A stretch of 64,000 nt of DNA from contig CAJZBQ010000040.1 in assembly GCA_914767885.1 (NCBI GenBank), positions 558,001 to 622,000 of the forward strand, given 5' to 3'. The stretch comes from Blepharisma stoltei (lineage: Eukaryota; Ciliophora; Heterotrichea; Heterotrichida; Blepharismidae). Both the position numbers and the translations under genes were made by a program. This document shows positions 9,766 through 20,181 of this stretch, one piece after another (position 1 is the first letter of the stretch; each line of letters opens with the position of its first letter). A model generated the notes under the pieces. The model ran no database searches. It worked only from the letters and a program-made list of their open reading frames with translations, and was not told the DNA's origin.

Positions 9766-10512
9766 TTATACTGTATAAGGTAGATGCCGGTACCATATTT
9801 TTTCTGGTCCGTATTCTGCTGGGGTATAGAGATCTATTAAGGTGCATGAGCTATACCATAGTGGCAAGAAAAAATCTGTGCAAACAAAAAGAAAAGCTAG
9901 GACAAAATAAGTCGCTGCCATTGAATCATGATTATCAAATTTTCCATAGCCAATAAGCAAAGCAATAATATCAAATAATCCGGCAACAGCTGAAACACTA
10001 AGATATTGCGCTGCAATTCCTGAGCTTTTTCTCAATTCATCATATGCTTTGCCTTGAAAATCATCTCCTATCTTTCCAAGATCATCAGGCAGCTGCTCGT
10101 AAAAGTTGTGGCTTCGAGGCAAAATCATGATCAGCCTATAAGCCAAGTAAGGACGAACCAGATGCAGAATATGAACTAAAATTACAAATTTTGCATGGAC
10201 AATAAGTATTAATAGTCCCAAAAGAATAAGTGCAAGTTCTATAATTGACTGGCGATAAAGAGCTTGTTTAATATCATATAAAACGATTTCTGATTTAGCT
10301 GATAAAAGTCCCCATCTTACATATGTTTTTGACCTTCCTGAAGAATTTGGAGATGCAGATTCAGGCTCACTTTTTTGTCTAGGCTCAGGAAGAATGTTTT
10401 TTCGCATACCAGACTCTTGCGTTTTTTTTTGGATTGGTTTTTCTTGGGGATCACTATCTTCTTGGTCAACAAATTTTAAAGCAAATGGGTCTTCTTTAAC
10501 TTGGCCTGCCAT
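9766..10512 (-). CDS. Multipass membrane protein, unknown family
   Basis: A 248-residue frame from ATG 10512 with a polar, Ser/Lys/Glu-rich N-terminal 75 residues. Hydrophobic helices follow: IIELALILLGLLILIVHAKF, a long VLVHILHLVRPYLAYRLIMI, LSVSAVAGLFDIIALLIGYG and TYFVLAFLFVCTDFFLPLWY. The frame ends PYTV-TAA. A 16-nt GT...AG string (gtataagtctgattag) begins exactly at the Val codon; splicing it would give only Val-Pro-stop, so the true C-terminus is uncertain. No family is recognised. Confidence 0.65.
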   Translation of the reverse strand: MAGQVKEDPFALKFVDQEDSDPQEKPIQKKTQESGMRKNILPEPRQKSEPESASPNSSGRSKTYVRWGLLSAKSEIVLYDIKQALYRQSIIELALILLGLLILIVHAKFVILVHILHLVRPYLAYRLIMILPRSHNFYEQLPDDLGKIGDDFQGKAYDELRKSSGIAAQYLSVSAVAGLFDIIALLIGYGKFDNHDSMAATYFVLAFLFVCTDFFLPLWYSSCTLIDLYTPAEYGPEKIWYRHLPYTV

Positions 10513-10635
10513 GATATTCTTAATTTATAAATCCATGAATTTGAATTGCATAATGAATATTTTACTATTTTATTGAATATCAATCTTCAATATATTTTTG
10601 ATAAAACTGCACCAATATAAACATTAAGCTCAAAT

Positions 10636-10985
10636 AAAATTTATTCTAAAGCGAACAAAACCATTGGGAAATCCCTATTTTATGCCTAAAAACTCACTAA
10701 CGTGAGGGTTTCAAAAATTGTTTTAATAGAAAAAAATTTTTATAACAAATTATTTTGATATATAAACTATAATTAATATAATTAAATATCTGTTTAATTT
10801 TAATCGCTAGCATTTTAAAATAAATTTTACAAATTAAACTAATATTTGCTTTCAAATTTTGCGAAGTGGGATTTTTAAATTCGAAAAAAAAATTTACGAT
10901 AAAATATATAATTTTTTTTAAATAAAAACTTAACCCTCCCCCTTGAGCGCACAATTTTTTTTGTTTAATAGAGGGGAGGAAAAAG
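10636..10985 (+). mobile_element. Degenerate family A MITE, intergenic
   Basis: It preserves AGCGAACAAAACCATTGGG at the left, the body (GATATATAAACTATAATTAATATAAT) in two halves, and AACCCTCCCCCTTGAGCGCAC with GAGGGGAGG at the right. Both terminal hairpin arms are decayed and no clean flanking repeat remains; ends are approximate. It lies between divergent genes. Confidence 0.6.
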
Positions 10986-11073
10986 CAAAAAATATTTGTA
11001 ATTATATGTATCAATATCTCTCAATTCTGAATATACTAGTAAAGCTAATCAGAATATTTTGTAAAGCTATCTC

Positions 11074-11101
11074 AAATAAATAAATAAAATAAATAAATAA
11101 A
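11074..11101. repeat. AAAT microsatellite
   Basis: About seven units of AAAT/AAATA in an AT-rich intergenic stretch upstream of the phosphodiesterase gene. Tails of the SINE-like retroposons are similar short repeats, but no retroposon body adjoins this one. Confidence 0.6.
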
Positions 11102-11244
11102 TTATATGCTTTATAATAAAAATAAAATTGGCCTGAATCCATTTCAATAAATATTTATTCTAGAATCTAATTTCACAACTCTTTTTCCTTTTGCCAATTA
11201 AGCATAAAATTTTAACATAAATTACTTGTTTTTGTATAAATTCA

Positions 11245-12510
11245 TTGCAGAAAGTAAGATTACGACAAGTTAGCTGTATTTGCTCCATTTTTAAAATAGG
11301 GTGCTCAGCTTCAACTCGTAGGCCAGTGGCCAGTGATCCTAGTCAAACTGGAGATCAAGAAAGAAAAATAATTGCAAAGCTCGAAGAGCTTTCTCTACAA
11401 GGAAAAGGGGGAGTAACGTCAGCAGAGCTGGATCTGATCAGACAGACCTTTATAAACATCCGAGAGATGGACGATAACTTACGGAAAAAGTGAATGGAGG
11501 CTATCCATAACGACATCCTCTCTCCTCTTTATTTTGCAAACATCGAGAACTTCCCTTATAATGAAAATAACCCTTTCAGACCAAACTATACCAAAGTTGC
11601 AGAATTAAGAATGAAAGACTTTTCAGCCTTCAGCTACCCCAAAGCTGAGCTACGCGAGTACATTTTGCATATTTTCTATGACTTGCTTGAGCCTTTCCAC
11701 ATAGAGATCTGCAAAATGCAGAGATTTATCTATGCTGTGTGCGAGAATTATCAAGACAACCCTTTCCATAACATTTTCCACGCTTTTTCAGTTCTGCAAA
11801 TGATCCACTCTATTGGTGAGCATGTTGATAAATATCAAGCTTACCTAGACAACCGTGACCGCTTGGCTTTACTTATTTCATCGTATGGCCACGATTTAAA
11901 CCATCCAGGCGTTACCAATGCTTTTATGATTAATTCTCGCCATTCTTTGGCAATCAGATATAATGACATTTCAGTCCTGGAAAACCATCATGCAGCAACC
12001 CTCGTTCATTTTTTAGAGCTTGAGGGCTGTGATATTTTTTGCAATTTGCCTAATGAAGACCAAACTTATATGAGGAGGCTTATCATTCCTACAATTTTAG
12101 CAACTGATATGGCCAGGCATAAAATAGTCATGGAAAATTTTGCTCAAACGATGCAAAATTTTAATAGAGAAAACCCAACTCATAGACAGCATTTATTAGA
12201 TATGGTTCTCCATTCAGCTGATGTAGGAAACCCTACTTATAAATTTGATCTAGCTACTGTATGGTCCTTAAGGATCATTCAAGAATTTAATAAACAAGTT
12301 TTGCAAGAAGAAGAAAGGGGACTCCCAGTATCTGAATTTTTGAGAGTTGGAAATGAAATAAAGAAAATCAAGCAGAACCAAATGGGTTTTATTGATGCTG
12401 TTATTTATCCTTTGTGGAAGTTATTAAATACTCATATTCCGCAAACTCAGGAATATGTGGAAAGTATTGAGAGAAATCGAAAAATGTGGGAAGAACTAGA
12501 AAAATTATAG
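11245..12510 (+). CDS. 3',5'-cyclic nucleotide phosphodiesterase (class I)
   Basis: The frame encodes a class I PDE catalytic domain with every metal and substrate signature: HNIFHAFSVLQ (HNxxHxxxV), SYGHDLNHPGVTNAF (HDxxHPGxxN), SADVGNPTYKFDL, and the purine-clamp region NQMGFIDAVIYPLW. TGA at 11491-11493 is Trp. Such enzymes hydrolyse cAMP or cGMP. The 5' end is unresolved: no in-frame ATG exists before 11464, yet clear coding continues upstream to about 11245. At 11296 the frame reads ATA GGG TGC TCA GCT, so a single change would give a Met-Gly-Cys acylation start like other proteins here. A missing 5' exon, an IES or a mutated start are all possible. No N-terminal GAF domain is seen. Confidence 0.85.
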
Positions 12511-12609
12511 TATAAAACTATACTCAATAATCATTTATTTCAGTAAAACAATTTTTTAAACTTTTTAGAAAAGAATTAAAAATTTAATATTAAATAGTTC
12601 TTTAATTAC

Positions 12610-12975
12610 TAACTCCCCGCCCTCCGTGAGTGAACAAAACCATTGGAAAATCCTTATTTTTCTGCCCAAAAACCCACCCTCCGTAAGTGAACAAAAAATT
12701 TTTTTAATATAATAATTTTTTTGAAAATTATTTTTGTTATATAAGTGATAATTAGTATAATGAAATGTTTAGCTAATTCTTTTTAATTTTAAAAAAAATT
12801 GCATTTTTAAAGCATTAATTTTACAAATTAAATAAGCATTTGCTTTCCAAGTTTACTAAATGGGATTTTTTTAAGTTTGTAAAAAAAAAATTTTTCTTAA
12901 AATTATATATAATTTTTTTTCAAACAAAAAATTAACCCTCTCCATGAGCCAACAAAATTTTTACGGCTGAGGGAG
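12610..12975 (+). mobile_element. Family A MITE, intergenic, TAA repeats
   Basis: TAA lies at 12610-12612 and 12976-12978. The left end CTCCCCGCCCTCCGTGAGTG, second CCTCCGTAAGTG word and full body are present. The right hairpin is mutated (CCATGAGCCAAC / ACGGCTGAGGGAG). It sits about 100 bp after the phosphodiesterase stop. Confidence 0.8.
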
Positions 12976-13118
12976 TAAGGAAATATGGAGTATATATTTT
13001 TTAAAGATACCTCTGCTAAGAGATCACAGGAATAAATCAAGCCTAATATAATTTTTAATAAGAAAAATCAAGCAAATTTTAGAATGAAATAATTATATAA
13101 TTTTTAATCAAGAATAAA

Positions 13119-13964
13119 ATGAAAGAATCATTGGTTCATGGCTTGTCTGGCTCTCTCAGCGCGGTTATCGCTACTCTGATCTTGCATCCTCTGGATACAA
13201 TTCGAATACGTATGCAATCAACTCATTCTAAAACCACGCTAAGACTTTTCCTTAAAGAGTTACGAACCAATGGAAACTTAATGTCCCTGTATTCAGGTTT
13301 CATTTCTTCACTTATCAGTACAGCTTCAAGCCAAGGAGTTTATTTTCTAGTATACAAAGCAATGCAAATAATATTGTCTCGTGGGAAGCGCCAGTTGACA
13401 ATTTTAGATGACTTAATTGTCAGTCTTGTAGCTAGCTTTGTTAATATTCTAGTTAATACTCCAATATGAACAGTTAACACGAGACTTATGAAGTCAGAGA
13501 AGGAAGAAAGCATTTCAAGTTGCTTTTCTTCAATTATAAAGCATGAGGGGTTCAGAGGCTTGTTTAAAGGAATGTCTACAAGCTTTATCCTAGTTTTAAA
13601 TCCTGTAATTCAATTTGTAACTTATGAGCACATGAAAAGGAGATTCAAACAAAAAAAGTTGCATGCAGGCTTTTGTTTTCTGCTGGGAGCATTGACTAAG
13701 TTTATTGCAACTATGATAACTTATCCATTTTTAACATTGAGAACTAGAGTGCAACTTGAAGATCAAAAAAGCCTAGGCTTTGTTGAGGTTTTGAAGGATG
13801 TTCTTGACCATGAAGGAGCTTTGGCACTGTATAATGGGCTTTCTACAAAAGTCTTGCAGGCTGTATTAAATTCGGCTATTGTGCTGGCAAGTCATGAGCA
13901 TTTGGTGAAGATACTTTGCATGATTTGCTTGACAAAGAAGATTCGAGCCACCGCGGCAAAGTAA
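13119..13964 (+). CDS. Mitochondrial carrier family protein, PMP34/SLC25A17-like
   Basis: A 281-aa frame with TGA=Trp at 13467-13469. Three carrier repeats are visible, each starting with a P-x-[DE]-x-x-[RK] type motif: HPLDTIRIRMQ, TPIWTVNTRLM and YPFLTLRTRVQ, each followed by a loop of EGFRGLFKG / EGALALYNG type. Six membrane helices fit this family. The second motif with Trp in TPxWxVNTRL is characteristic of the peroxisomal branch (SLC25A17/PMP34, ANT1), which moves CoA, FAD or adenine nucleotides. The first helix is poor in the acidic contact residue found in ADP/ATP carriers. Assignment to the peroxisomal branch is inference from that motif. Confidence 0.8.
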
Positions 13965-14728
13965 TAAAAGTAAATTTTATGTTAAAATAAAGAAATGGCA
14001 GTGAGCTTAGAAATTATTGGCATATCTGAAAAGATTAAGCCATAATAATTAAGCTTTTGTATTTCAGAGTATATTTTTTTTCTAAGCAAATCAATATAAT
14101 GTAGCGTAAATAATACGAAATCAGCCTCTTTTTTCATCAACGGAAACAAGTTTTAAGTTCAAGAATAGCACGTTTAAGCGTTTTAGATTAAATGCAATTT
14201 TATTTCTAAAAATAAATCTGGTCTAAATATATTTAATTCATTCAGGTTTTAAAACTTTTTGGCACATTAATACACAATTTCAATTAAATAAGGACTTGAT
14301 TGCGCTAGCTATAATAATTTTTAGAAAATTGTTTCTATCCATTTTATAATAGCAATAGCTTCACCTTATATTTAATAAGCCTATTAAAAACACCTATTAA
14401 ATAAATGCAATTGATGCAGGATAATTTAGAAATCTACAAATTAAAAAGAAATAATAAGTAGAATCGTTTAGTTTTGAATTAAATTTGTAGAAAGCAAAAA
14501 TGCAAATGGATTGGCGATAAATAAGTAGCTTAATATTTAAAGTACAAAATCTAAACATATTAAAGTGTAGATATTTCTTGCTAAAAAATCGCAATTTAAG
14601 AGTTTATAATTAAATTAATTTTTTCAACAGATTCTCTATGCAGCTTCGAAGCAAATTTAATCACCCTTTTAAATTTCTGCTGTGAATAAAAAAAACAATA
14701 CTTTGTATGAAAACGCCTATAATATTAA
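13965..14728. other. Intergenic AT-rich stretch, nothing recognised
   Basis: About 760 bp without a credible coding frame. A 65-codon frame on the minus strand (14397-14594) is Phe/Tyr/Ile-rich as expected from AT-rich DNA. No MITE word or retroposon motif is seen. Confidence 0.5.
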
Positions 14729-15475
14729 ATGGGCTGCTGTGAAACAAGAGATGCTCCTGCGAACAAAGAAAAGAAAAACAACTCAAAAGAAGAGAACTCT
14801 CATAGTAAAGATCTAAAAGAATTCAAATTAAAACATGAGCCAGGCATGAGCTTTTGTTTATCAGAAAGCGATGAAATCGTCGACGACAAAGTCCAAGAAA
14901 TAATTGAATACAGCTCTACTTTAAAAAAAGATTCTCGGTGGATCCAAATTATAGAAACTGAGCACATCATCGTAAGGAGACTTGACGGATCGAAATATGG
15001 TGACAAATTCCCTGTCTTTTATTCAAAAATTTATTTTGATAATTACATTATGCCGAACATCATCATAAGGCAGCTCAATGATGCTAAAGAGAGAAAAAAG
15101 TGAGATAAATCCATTTCTGATGTAGAAAATATTAGGGAAAATCTAGATGAAATTGTCGTTTATACATATATATCAGCGTTTGGGTATAAAGGAGATTTTT
15201 TGGAAAAGAAAACCGTTTTGAGAAGGGACGATCACGTTGTGATGGTTTCCTATTCAATTGAAGACGCTTCAAAGCCTCCTATTGATGGAGTTAGCAGGGG
15301 AGAAATTCTAATGACAATTCAAACAATTAAATATAAAAATGATAGAACCGTTATGACAATGATAACACATCAGAACTATAAAGACGTTTTTGCATCACTT
15401 TTTAGCTATATGATACCCACGAAAATCAAAGAATGGGGCATGGCTTTCAGAAAAAGAGTTCATAGCTTGGCATAA
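14729..15475 (+). CDS. START-like lipid-binding protein with N-terminal acylation motif
   Basis: A 248-residue frame with one TGA=Trp near 15102. The N-terminus MGCCETRD is a dual myristoylation/palmitoylation signal. Residues about 50-245 have a START/Bet v1-like pattern: a middle strand SRWIQIIETEHIIVRRLDG, then VYTYISAFGYKGDFLEKKTVL, DHVVMVSYSIED, GEILMTIQTIKY, and a C-terminal amphipathic helix (IKEWGMAFRKRVHSLA). START domains carry phospholipids, sterols or ceramide between membranes. The family call rests on pattern only. Confidence 0.6.
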
Positions 15476-15578
15476 AATATTAAATAATAAAATTCAAACT
15501 AAAAATAGCCTTTTATTCAGGCTTGAAAATAATTTGTCAAATAAATTATTATACATTTATAAAGGCCTTTTAGAATTA

Positions 15579-16544
15579 CTAGGCTTCTGCGTTTCGAAGA
15601 AAAGGCATATTTGAATCTAACTTCTCACCTGACTGCTCATTATCTGATAAAGGGTCAGACCTTGATGCTGCTCTTCTCATCAATAAGCTCGAGTTCGCCG
15701 ACACAAGACTCATAGCTGAAATGCATCTTGGTGTGAACGCAACTGCATTTCCTGCTCTATATACAGGAACCATGGGTGGATTTAATGTAGGAGTTCTTAC
15801 TTTTTTCGATCTTACAGTCACCTTCTTCGGAATCAGCATCACATTGTTTTCAATTGAAGCGCTTCTTTCAAGGATATCGTCTTTTGAGATCTCATTTTTC
15901 ATCGGACTTATGCTTTGATCTAAGTCATAATTCTGTGACAAAATAACCCAGTTCGTTAATTTTCCAATAATACATGTTTCTTTTACTGAGTTGCAAATCA
16001 ATAAAAATATCACAAGCCCAGATATTCCACAAATAACCATTAAAGCGATCATGTAGCCTTTTTCTTGGTCATTTGAATCTGATAAATACTTGTCTGCGAG
16101 CAGGTAAACAATAACAAAAAGCATAACCATTACTGCAGTTAGAAGTGGGATGAAAAGAAAATGTGTAATCCCTTGCTTTAGGCTTTCTCTTGGAGAACAC
16201 TTGTTAGAGACTTCAAAAACCATGGTAAATTTTGTTTGACAGAGCTCACATGTACCTTCTGCAAGGTCTTTGTCTTGAGAGACCAACCAGGTTTTGAGGC
16301 ATTCTTCGTGTATGTACTTGACTGATCCTGTGCAGCGGCAAGGTGAAATCAGGGGGCAAGTAAGTGTTGCGTATTCCATGCATATTCTGCATACATTTTC
16401 TTCTTTGTCGCTTTTCAATTTAGGAATTGCTATTGTTTCATCAAACTGATCTTTGCTTATTATTGGCAAAATTTTGCTTGGTTTTGAGAAATTTGACTCT
16501 TGGTGGAGGTCGAATTGGGCTTCACTATTTAATTCATGTGACAT
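15579..16544 (-). CDS. RING-CH (MARCH-type) membrane E3 ubiquitin ligase
   Basis: A 321-aa frame. Residues about 50-107 carry a complete RING-CH finger, CRICMEYATLTC...CRCTGSVKYIHEECLKTWL...CELC, in the C4HC3 order with His at the fifth ligand. Two membrane helices follow (FLFIPLLTAVMVMLFVIVY and MIALMVICGISGLVIFLLIC). The C-terminal 130 residues are cytosolic and Ser/Arg-rich. MARCH ligases ubiquitinate membrane proteins for endocytosis or ER degradation. No intron or IES is needed. Confidence 0.85.
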   Translation of the reverse strand: MSHELNSEAQFDLHQESNFSKPSKILPIISKDQFDETIAIPKLKSDKEENVCRICMEYATLTCPLISPCRCTGSVKYIHEECLKTWLVSQDKDLAEGTCELCQTKFTMVFEVSNKCSPRESLKQGITHFLFIPLLTAVMVMLFVIVYLLADKYLSDSNDQEKGYMIALMVICGISGLVIFLLICNSVKETCIIGKLTNWVILSQNYDLDQSISPMKNEISKDDILERSASIENNVMLIPKKVTVRSKKVRTPTLNPPMVPVYRAGNAVAFTPRCISAMSLVSANSSLLMRRAASRSDPLSDNEQSGEKLDSNMPFLRNAEA

Positions 16545-16651
16545 TTTGTATATGACTCCAATGCAAATCAGTTTAAAAAACTGAGATTTTTTACTAGGTA
16601 TCCTTTTTTAATCAGCAGTACAGTTTTATTATGTTTTAGCTACCTACCTTA

Positions 16652-17462
16652 TTAAGAAATGGTAACACCCCGGCTTCTTCGAAGCTTATCAATTTCTATG
16701 TATTTCTCATTAGCGAGTTTTGCAGTCACATTAGCGATTTCTCTTTCCATACTCTTTTCCATTTCAACAACTACTTGCTTAAGGATATCGCAGTTTGCGA
16801 TAGATCTCATTTCATCAATCTGTCCAGAATATAAGCTTCTCACTTCTTTTATTCTTTTGCTTTTTTCATCTTCAAACATTTGATTAATTCTATCAATTTG
16901 CTTATCACTAGTCCTCCCCATTATCGCCAAATTTTCTTTATGCGAAAGGGTATGACTTTTTACTCTCTGCTGTCTTTCTTGGATTTTCGACTCAAACAAA
17001 TCTTCTTGCTTCTTTAAATTATCCTGCAATAAATGGTGGGCATTATTCGTACCGCATTCATGCTCTTTCATTACGTTTTCTATTGCGTGGAGATGAAGGT
17101 CCGGGAGGCTTGAAGTGTGTTTTGAAAGCATCCGAGTCCTTCTAGGAGGCTGCTCATGACGATTAAGTCTTGGTGCATTTGGCGATTTGATGGCGTCTTT
17201 CACGTCCTTGCGTGCCAGGAATCCTTGCAGCTTCTTGTGATAGCTTGATGATTTTTGATCGTTTATGGACTCATAATAATCAATTGCGGACTAAATTAGG
17301 GCTTACTGTGTAGAGCTTGATGATTTCATCAATTGTGGACTGGTCGCAGGATTCCTCGAGCTTCAGTTCTAAATCAAGTAATTTTTCTGCGAATTCTTGA
17401 TGCTGGAATTCAAAGTCACTAAGTGAGCTATTCCTTCTAGTTTTTCTTCCTAATTTAAACAT
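16652..17462 (-). CDS. Coiled-coil protein, paralogue of 28806-31168
   Basis: Exon 17462-17307, a 16-nt intron 17291-17306 (gtaagccctaatttag) and exon 17290-16652 give 264 aa. It is almost entirely helical and rich in Glu/Lys/Gln, with heptads in the second half (QIDRINQMFEDEKSKRIKEV). It aligns along its whole length with the product assembled at 28806-31168: for example YTSAIDYYESIND against YSKAVEYYEAIKD, and VEMEKSMEREIA against KEMNKQMEAEIA. The intron lies at the same place in both. This copy has no IES or retroposon, so it is an internal control. Function unknown. Confidence 0.8.
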
Positions 17463-17597
17463 TTGAATTGCTGTTAAAAATGTCCGAAAATATATTATTT
17501 GAAATTACCTTTTGAATAATAATAAAAGAATGAATTGCGGTAATGAAATGCTGTCATTAAATATAAAGCAGATTTTATTATTTCAACATAAGAAAAT

Positions 17598-19107
17598 ATG
17601 AATAAAGAAGCCTATGAAAAGTAAGCTTAACTCAGCTTGTACATTGCTATAAAAGCTCAAAATGACAAACTTCGCCAAGAGTATAAATCAACCAAGCAAG
17701 CTTTTCTTGAAATTCAAACCAAGCTTAAACACCAAGAAAGACACCAATTGAGGATCCCTACTAGCAGAGACCTTACTCCTAAAGCGAAAGGAAGACTAAT
17801 TGATAATGCTCACCGACAAATTGAAATTTATGAAAAAGACTTTCAAATGCTTTCACACAAATTAAAGCATTTTTCCACAGAAGAAGTTGAAAAATTGGAA
17901 GATATTGTTAAAAGCAAAGAGGATCGATTTAAAGAGCTCGCCGATATTAATAAAAATTTAAAATCACAAGAAGTGAAAACTCGAGTTACAGAGTCGATGA
18001 GTAAAAAAGAAATTATGAGACTTGAAAAAGAATGCCAACAAAAGAAATTGGACTATATGAATTGAATTAAAACTTTAGAATATAAATTATTGGAAAATGC
18101 AAAATTTTTTATGTTTATGTTTATCGAATTTCTCTAGCACAACAGTGCCTTTAAGTCTTCTTTACTTGAGATCCAGCTACGATAGAAGCTCTGAACAACG
18201 GTAGGTGGACCGGCCTAACCGTCGAACCTTTAAAGTTATTAAGCTCTTTCAGACTTCTCTAGTCCGTGCCAGCCTCAGCACAGACCTCTTCTCTTCAAGC
18301 CGAGACTCTCAAGAAGCTTGGACTTCTCTCACTAAGCTCGGATTGTAGTGCTAGCCTTATGAAAAGGATAGGACGTACCCCGAATTGCGATTTTAAATAT
18401 GGTAAATGCAAAATTAATTAAAGAAAGCGGCCAAAGATTAAGGGATCTCACAAGTAAATATTATGATCTTAAAATGCATAATCGCAGTGCAAGCGTAAGT
18501 CCTACAGTTTCTGTTAAAAATCGAAGCTTAGAAAGACTTGTTAATAGGACAATTATTGAATCAAATAATTCGAAATTTTCCAGCAACCAAAAAATCAAAG
18601 AGCTTGAGTTGGATTTAAAGCAATTGCAAGAGCATGAAGCAAATTTGGCTCAAAAAGTCAAAGATAAAGAACAAGAATGTAAATTATTGGCAATAAAACT
18701 GCAAGAAACTCAAGAAATGAGGTCATATACACCTATCCCTGATCTTCACACTCCTGATATATCTGTAATATATTCCCCTTCTGCGAATTCTCTTACTCCC
18801 CATCAGTGATCGAGGCAAAAACATTGGAAAAATACCTGTATTTTGCCAAAAAATCACTCTCTATGAGCGAACAAAAAATTTTGATATATAAGTGATAATT
18901 AGTTAATGAAATCTCTAGCCAATACTTTTTAAATTTTAACAAATTTGCATTTTAAAGCATAAATTTTACAAATTAAATTAATATTTGCTTTCCAATTTTT
19001 GCGATTTTTTTAATTTAGCTATGAATTTGCATATAAATTTTTAAAAAAAAAAATTACCCCAGCAAACAAGATGCTTTTGTCCGCTCACAGAGGGGGGAAA
19101 TAATTAA
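17598..19107 (+). CDS. Coiled-coil protein split by a 15-nt intron and a retroposon
   Basis: The start is ATG 17598. Intron 17621-17635 (gtaagcttaactcag) joins GAA AA to C TTG TAC. Coiled coil follows (YKSTKQAFLEIQTKLKHQER and more). The retroposon 18107-18415 splits GAA AAT GCA AAA from TTA ATT AAA; removal keeps frame. The C-terminal part is again coiled coil and ends in a Pro/Ser tail. The end is uncertain because a family A element begins at 18793. If it is cut at TA (18794-19100) the gene ends Ser-Leu-Asn-stop at 19107 (292 aa); a TTA cut gives about 18 more residues. It is divergent from the coiled-coil gene at 17462, with 135 bp between. Confidence 0.7.
18107..18415 (-). mobile_element. 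SINE-like retroposon in coding sequence, 12-bp duplication
   Basis: AAATGCAAAATT occurs at 18095-18106 and 18404-18415. On the minus strand the insert starts with ATTTAAAATCGCAATTCGGG and ends in a CATAAACATAAA tail. A core shared with 41852-42184 and 60179-60481 reads AACGGTAGGTGGA ... GCCTAACCGTCGAACC on the plus strand, forming a small stem (ACGGT/ACCGT). The duplication contains no TA dinucleotide. Confidence 0.8.
18794..19100 (+). mobile_element. Family A MITE at the 3' end of a gene
   Basis: The left end is TTACTCCCCATCAGTGATCG, with the second word TCACTCTCTATGAGCGAAC, the full body, and the right end CCGCTCACAGAGGGGGGAAATAATTAA. The right terminal GGAG is mutated to GGAAA, so the exact cut (TA or TTA) is ambiguous. 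Confidence 0.7.
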
Positions 19108-19251
19108 TTTTGAAACAGCCTTTTTGATTATAATCATTAAAAAAAGTGGCAAAAATCCAAACTAACTTTTTTACGAAAAATTTTATCCAGAATTGAAGCT
19201 TAGTTGCTTTAAAGTCTAATCTTTACTTAAACTTATTTTCTAATACTAAAC

Positions 19252-19944
19252 ATGTCAAGAGAAGAAATTGTCTATAGCACTAAGCTAGCAGAGCACGCAG
19301 AACGCTACTCCGACATGATCTCCAGCATCAAACAACTTATTGATGAAACTGGAGGAGCTCTGAACAATGAGGAGCGCACCTTACTCAGCGTTGCCTACAA
19401 GCAAGCTGTAGGTGAGCGCCGCAATGCAGCTCGCATTCTAAGCTCCTATAAAGAAAAGCTCAGTGCTCGTGGATCCGACCACCTCGACATTGTCGAAGAA
19501 TATAGACAAAGAGTGATAAAAGAGCTTCATGACTTATGTCTAGAAGTCAGCCAATTGGTTGATGAAAAGCTTCTTGCAAGAAAAGACTCAGATGAAGTGG
19601 AAGTCTTCTATTTAAAAATGAAAGGGGACTACTTCAGATACCTAGCTGAGTCTGGAGACGAAGAAGCCGTTCAAAGAAGCCATCAAGCCTATCAAGCAGC
19701 CTCTGATGCAGCAGTCAATCTCCCTACCAATAATCCAGTCAGGCTTGGACTTGCACTTAATTTCTCAGTTTTCTACTACGAAGCTATGAAGGAGCCAGAA
19801 AAAGCAGTCAGCCTTGCAAAGAAGACTTTTGAAGAGGCCTTACCTAGTCTAGAAGAGCTTGATGAAAGAGCTTACAAAGAAGCTACTTCCATTTTGGGGC
19901 TGATCAAGGACAACTTGACCATTTGGACAAGTGAAGAAGAATAA
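19252..19944 (+). CDS. 14-3-3 protein
   Basis: A 230-aa uninterrupted frame with the classic 14-3-3 landmarks: LAEHAERYSDM near the N-terminus, NEERTLLSVAYKQAVGERRNAAR (K49/R56 type phosphopeptide contacts; quoted in two parts NEERTLLSVAYKQ and VGERRNAAR), KMKGDYFRYLAE, and NFSVFYYEAM with the final-helix ERAYKEATSILGLIKDN. The C-terminal TSEEE is a short acidic tail. 14-3-3 dimers bind phosphoserine/threonine motifs in client proteins. Codon use is rich in CTC/AGC compared with neighbours, as expected for an abundant protein. No IES interrupts it. Confidence 0.97.
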   Translation: MSREEIVYSTKLAEHAERYSDMISSIKQLIDETGGALNNEERTLLSVAYKQAVGERRNAARILSSYKEKLSARGSDHLDIVEEYRQRVIKELHDLCLEVSQLVDEKLLARKDSDEVEVFYLKMKGDYFRYLAESGDEEAVQRSHQAYQAASDAAVNLPTNNPVRLGLALNFSVFYYEAMKEPEKAVSLAKKTFEEALPSLEELDERAYKEATSILGLIKDNLTIWTSEEE

Positions 19945-20181
19945 GTCATTAAGGATTCAAATTTTAAGTATTGAGTTATATAACAGAAATATCTAAGGCT
20001 GGAAATAGCCAGGAGAACCCTGTATAATAAATCAAAAATTATATTTTCAATAACATAATTTTTATATAGAAAATTGGCAAATTATATGATTTATTAATCT
20101 AAACGGCTGAATTTCTGAAACTTTTATTAGCATTCTATAAAGCAGGAAGTGAAAATTTTTTCTAAAAGTAATATAATAAAA

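Noticed and set aside
11245-11493. Reading the phosphodiesterase as a short 82-codon gene plus a separate catalytic gene
   Set aside because: The split is only a TGA codon, which is Trp here; the frame continues without break.
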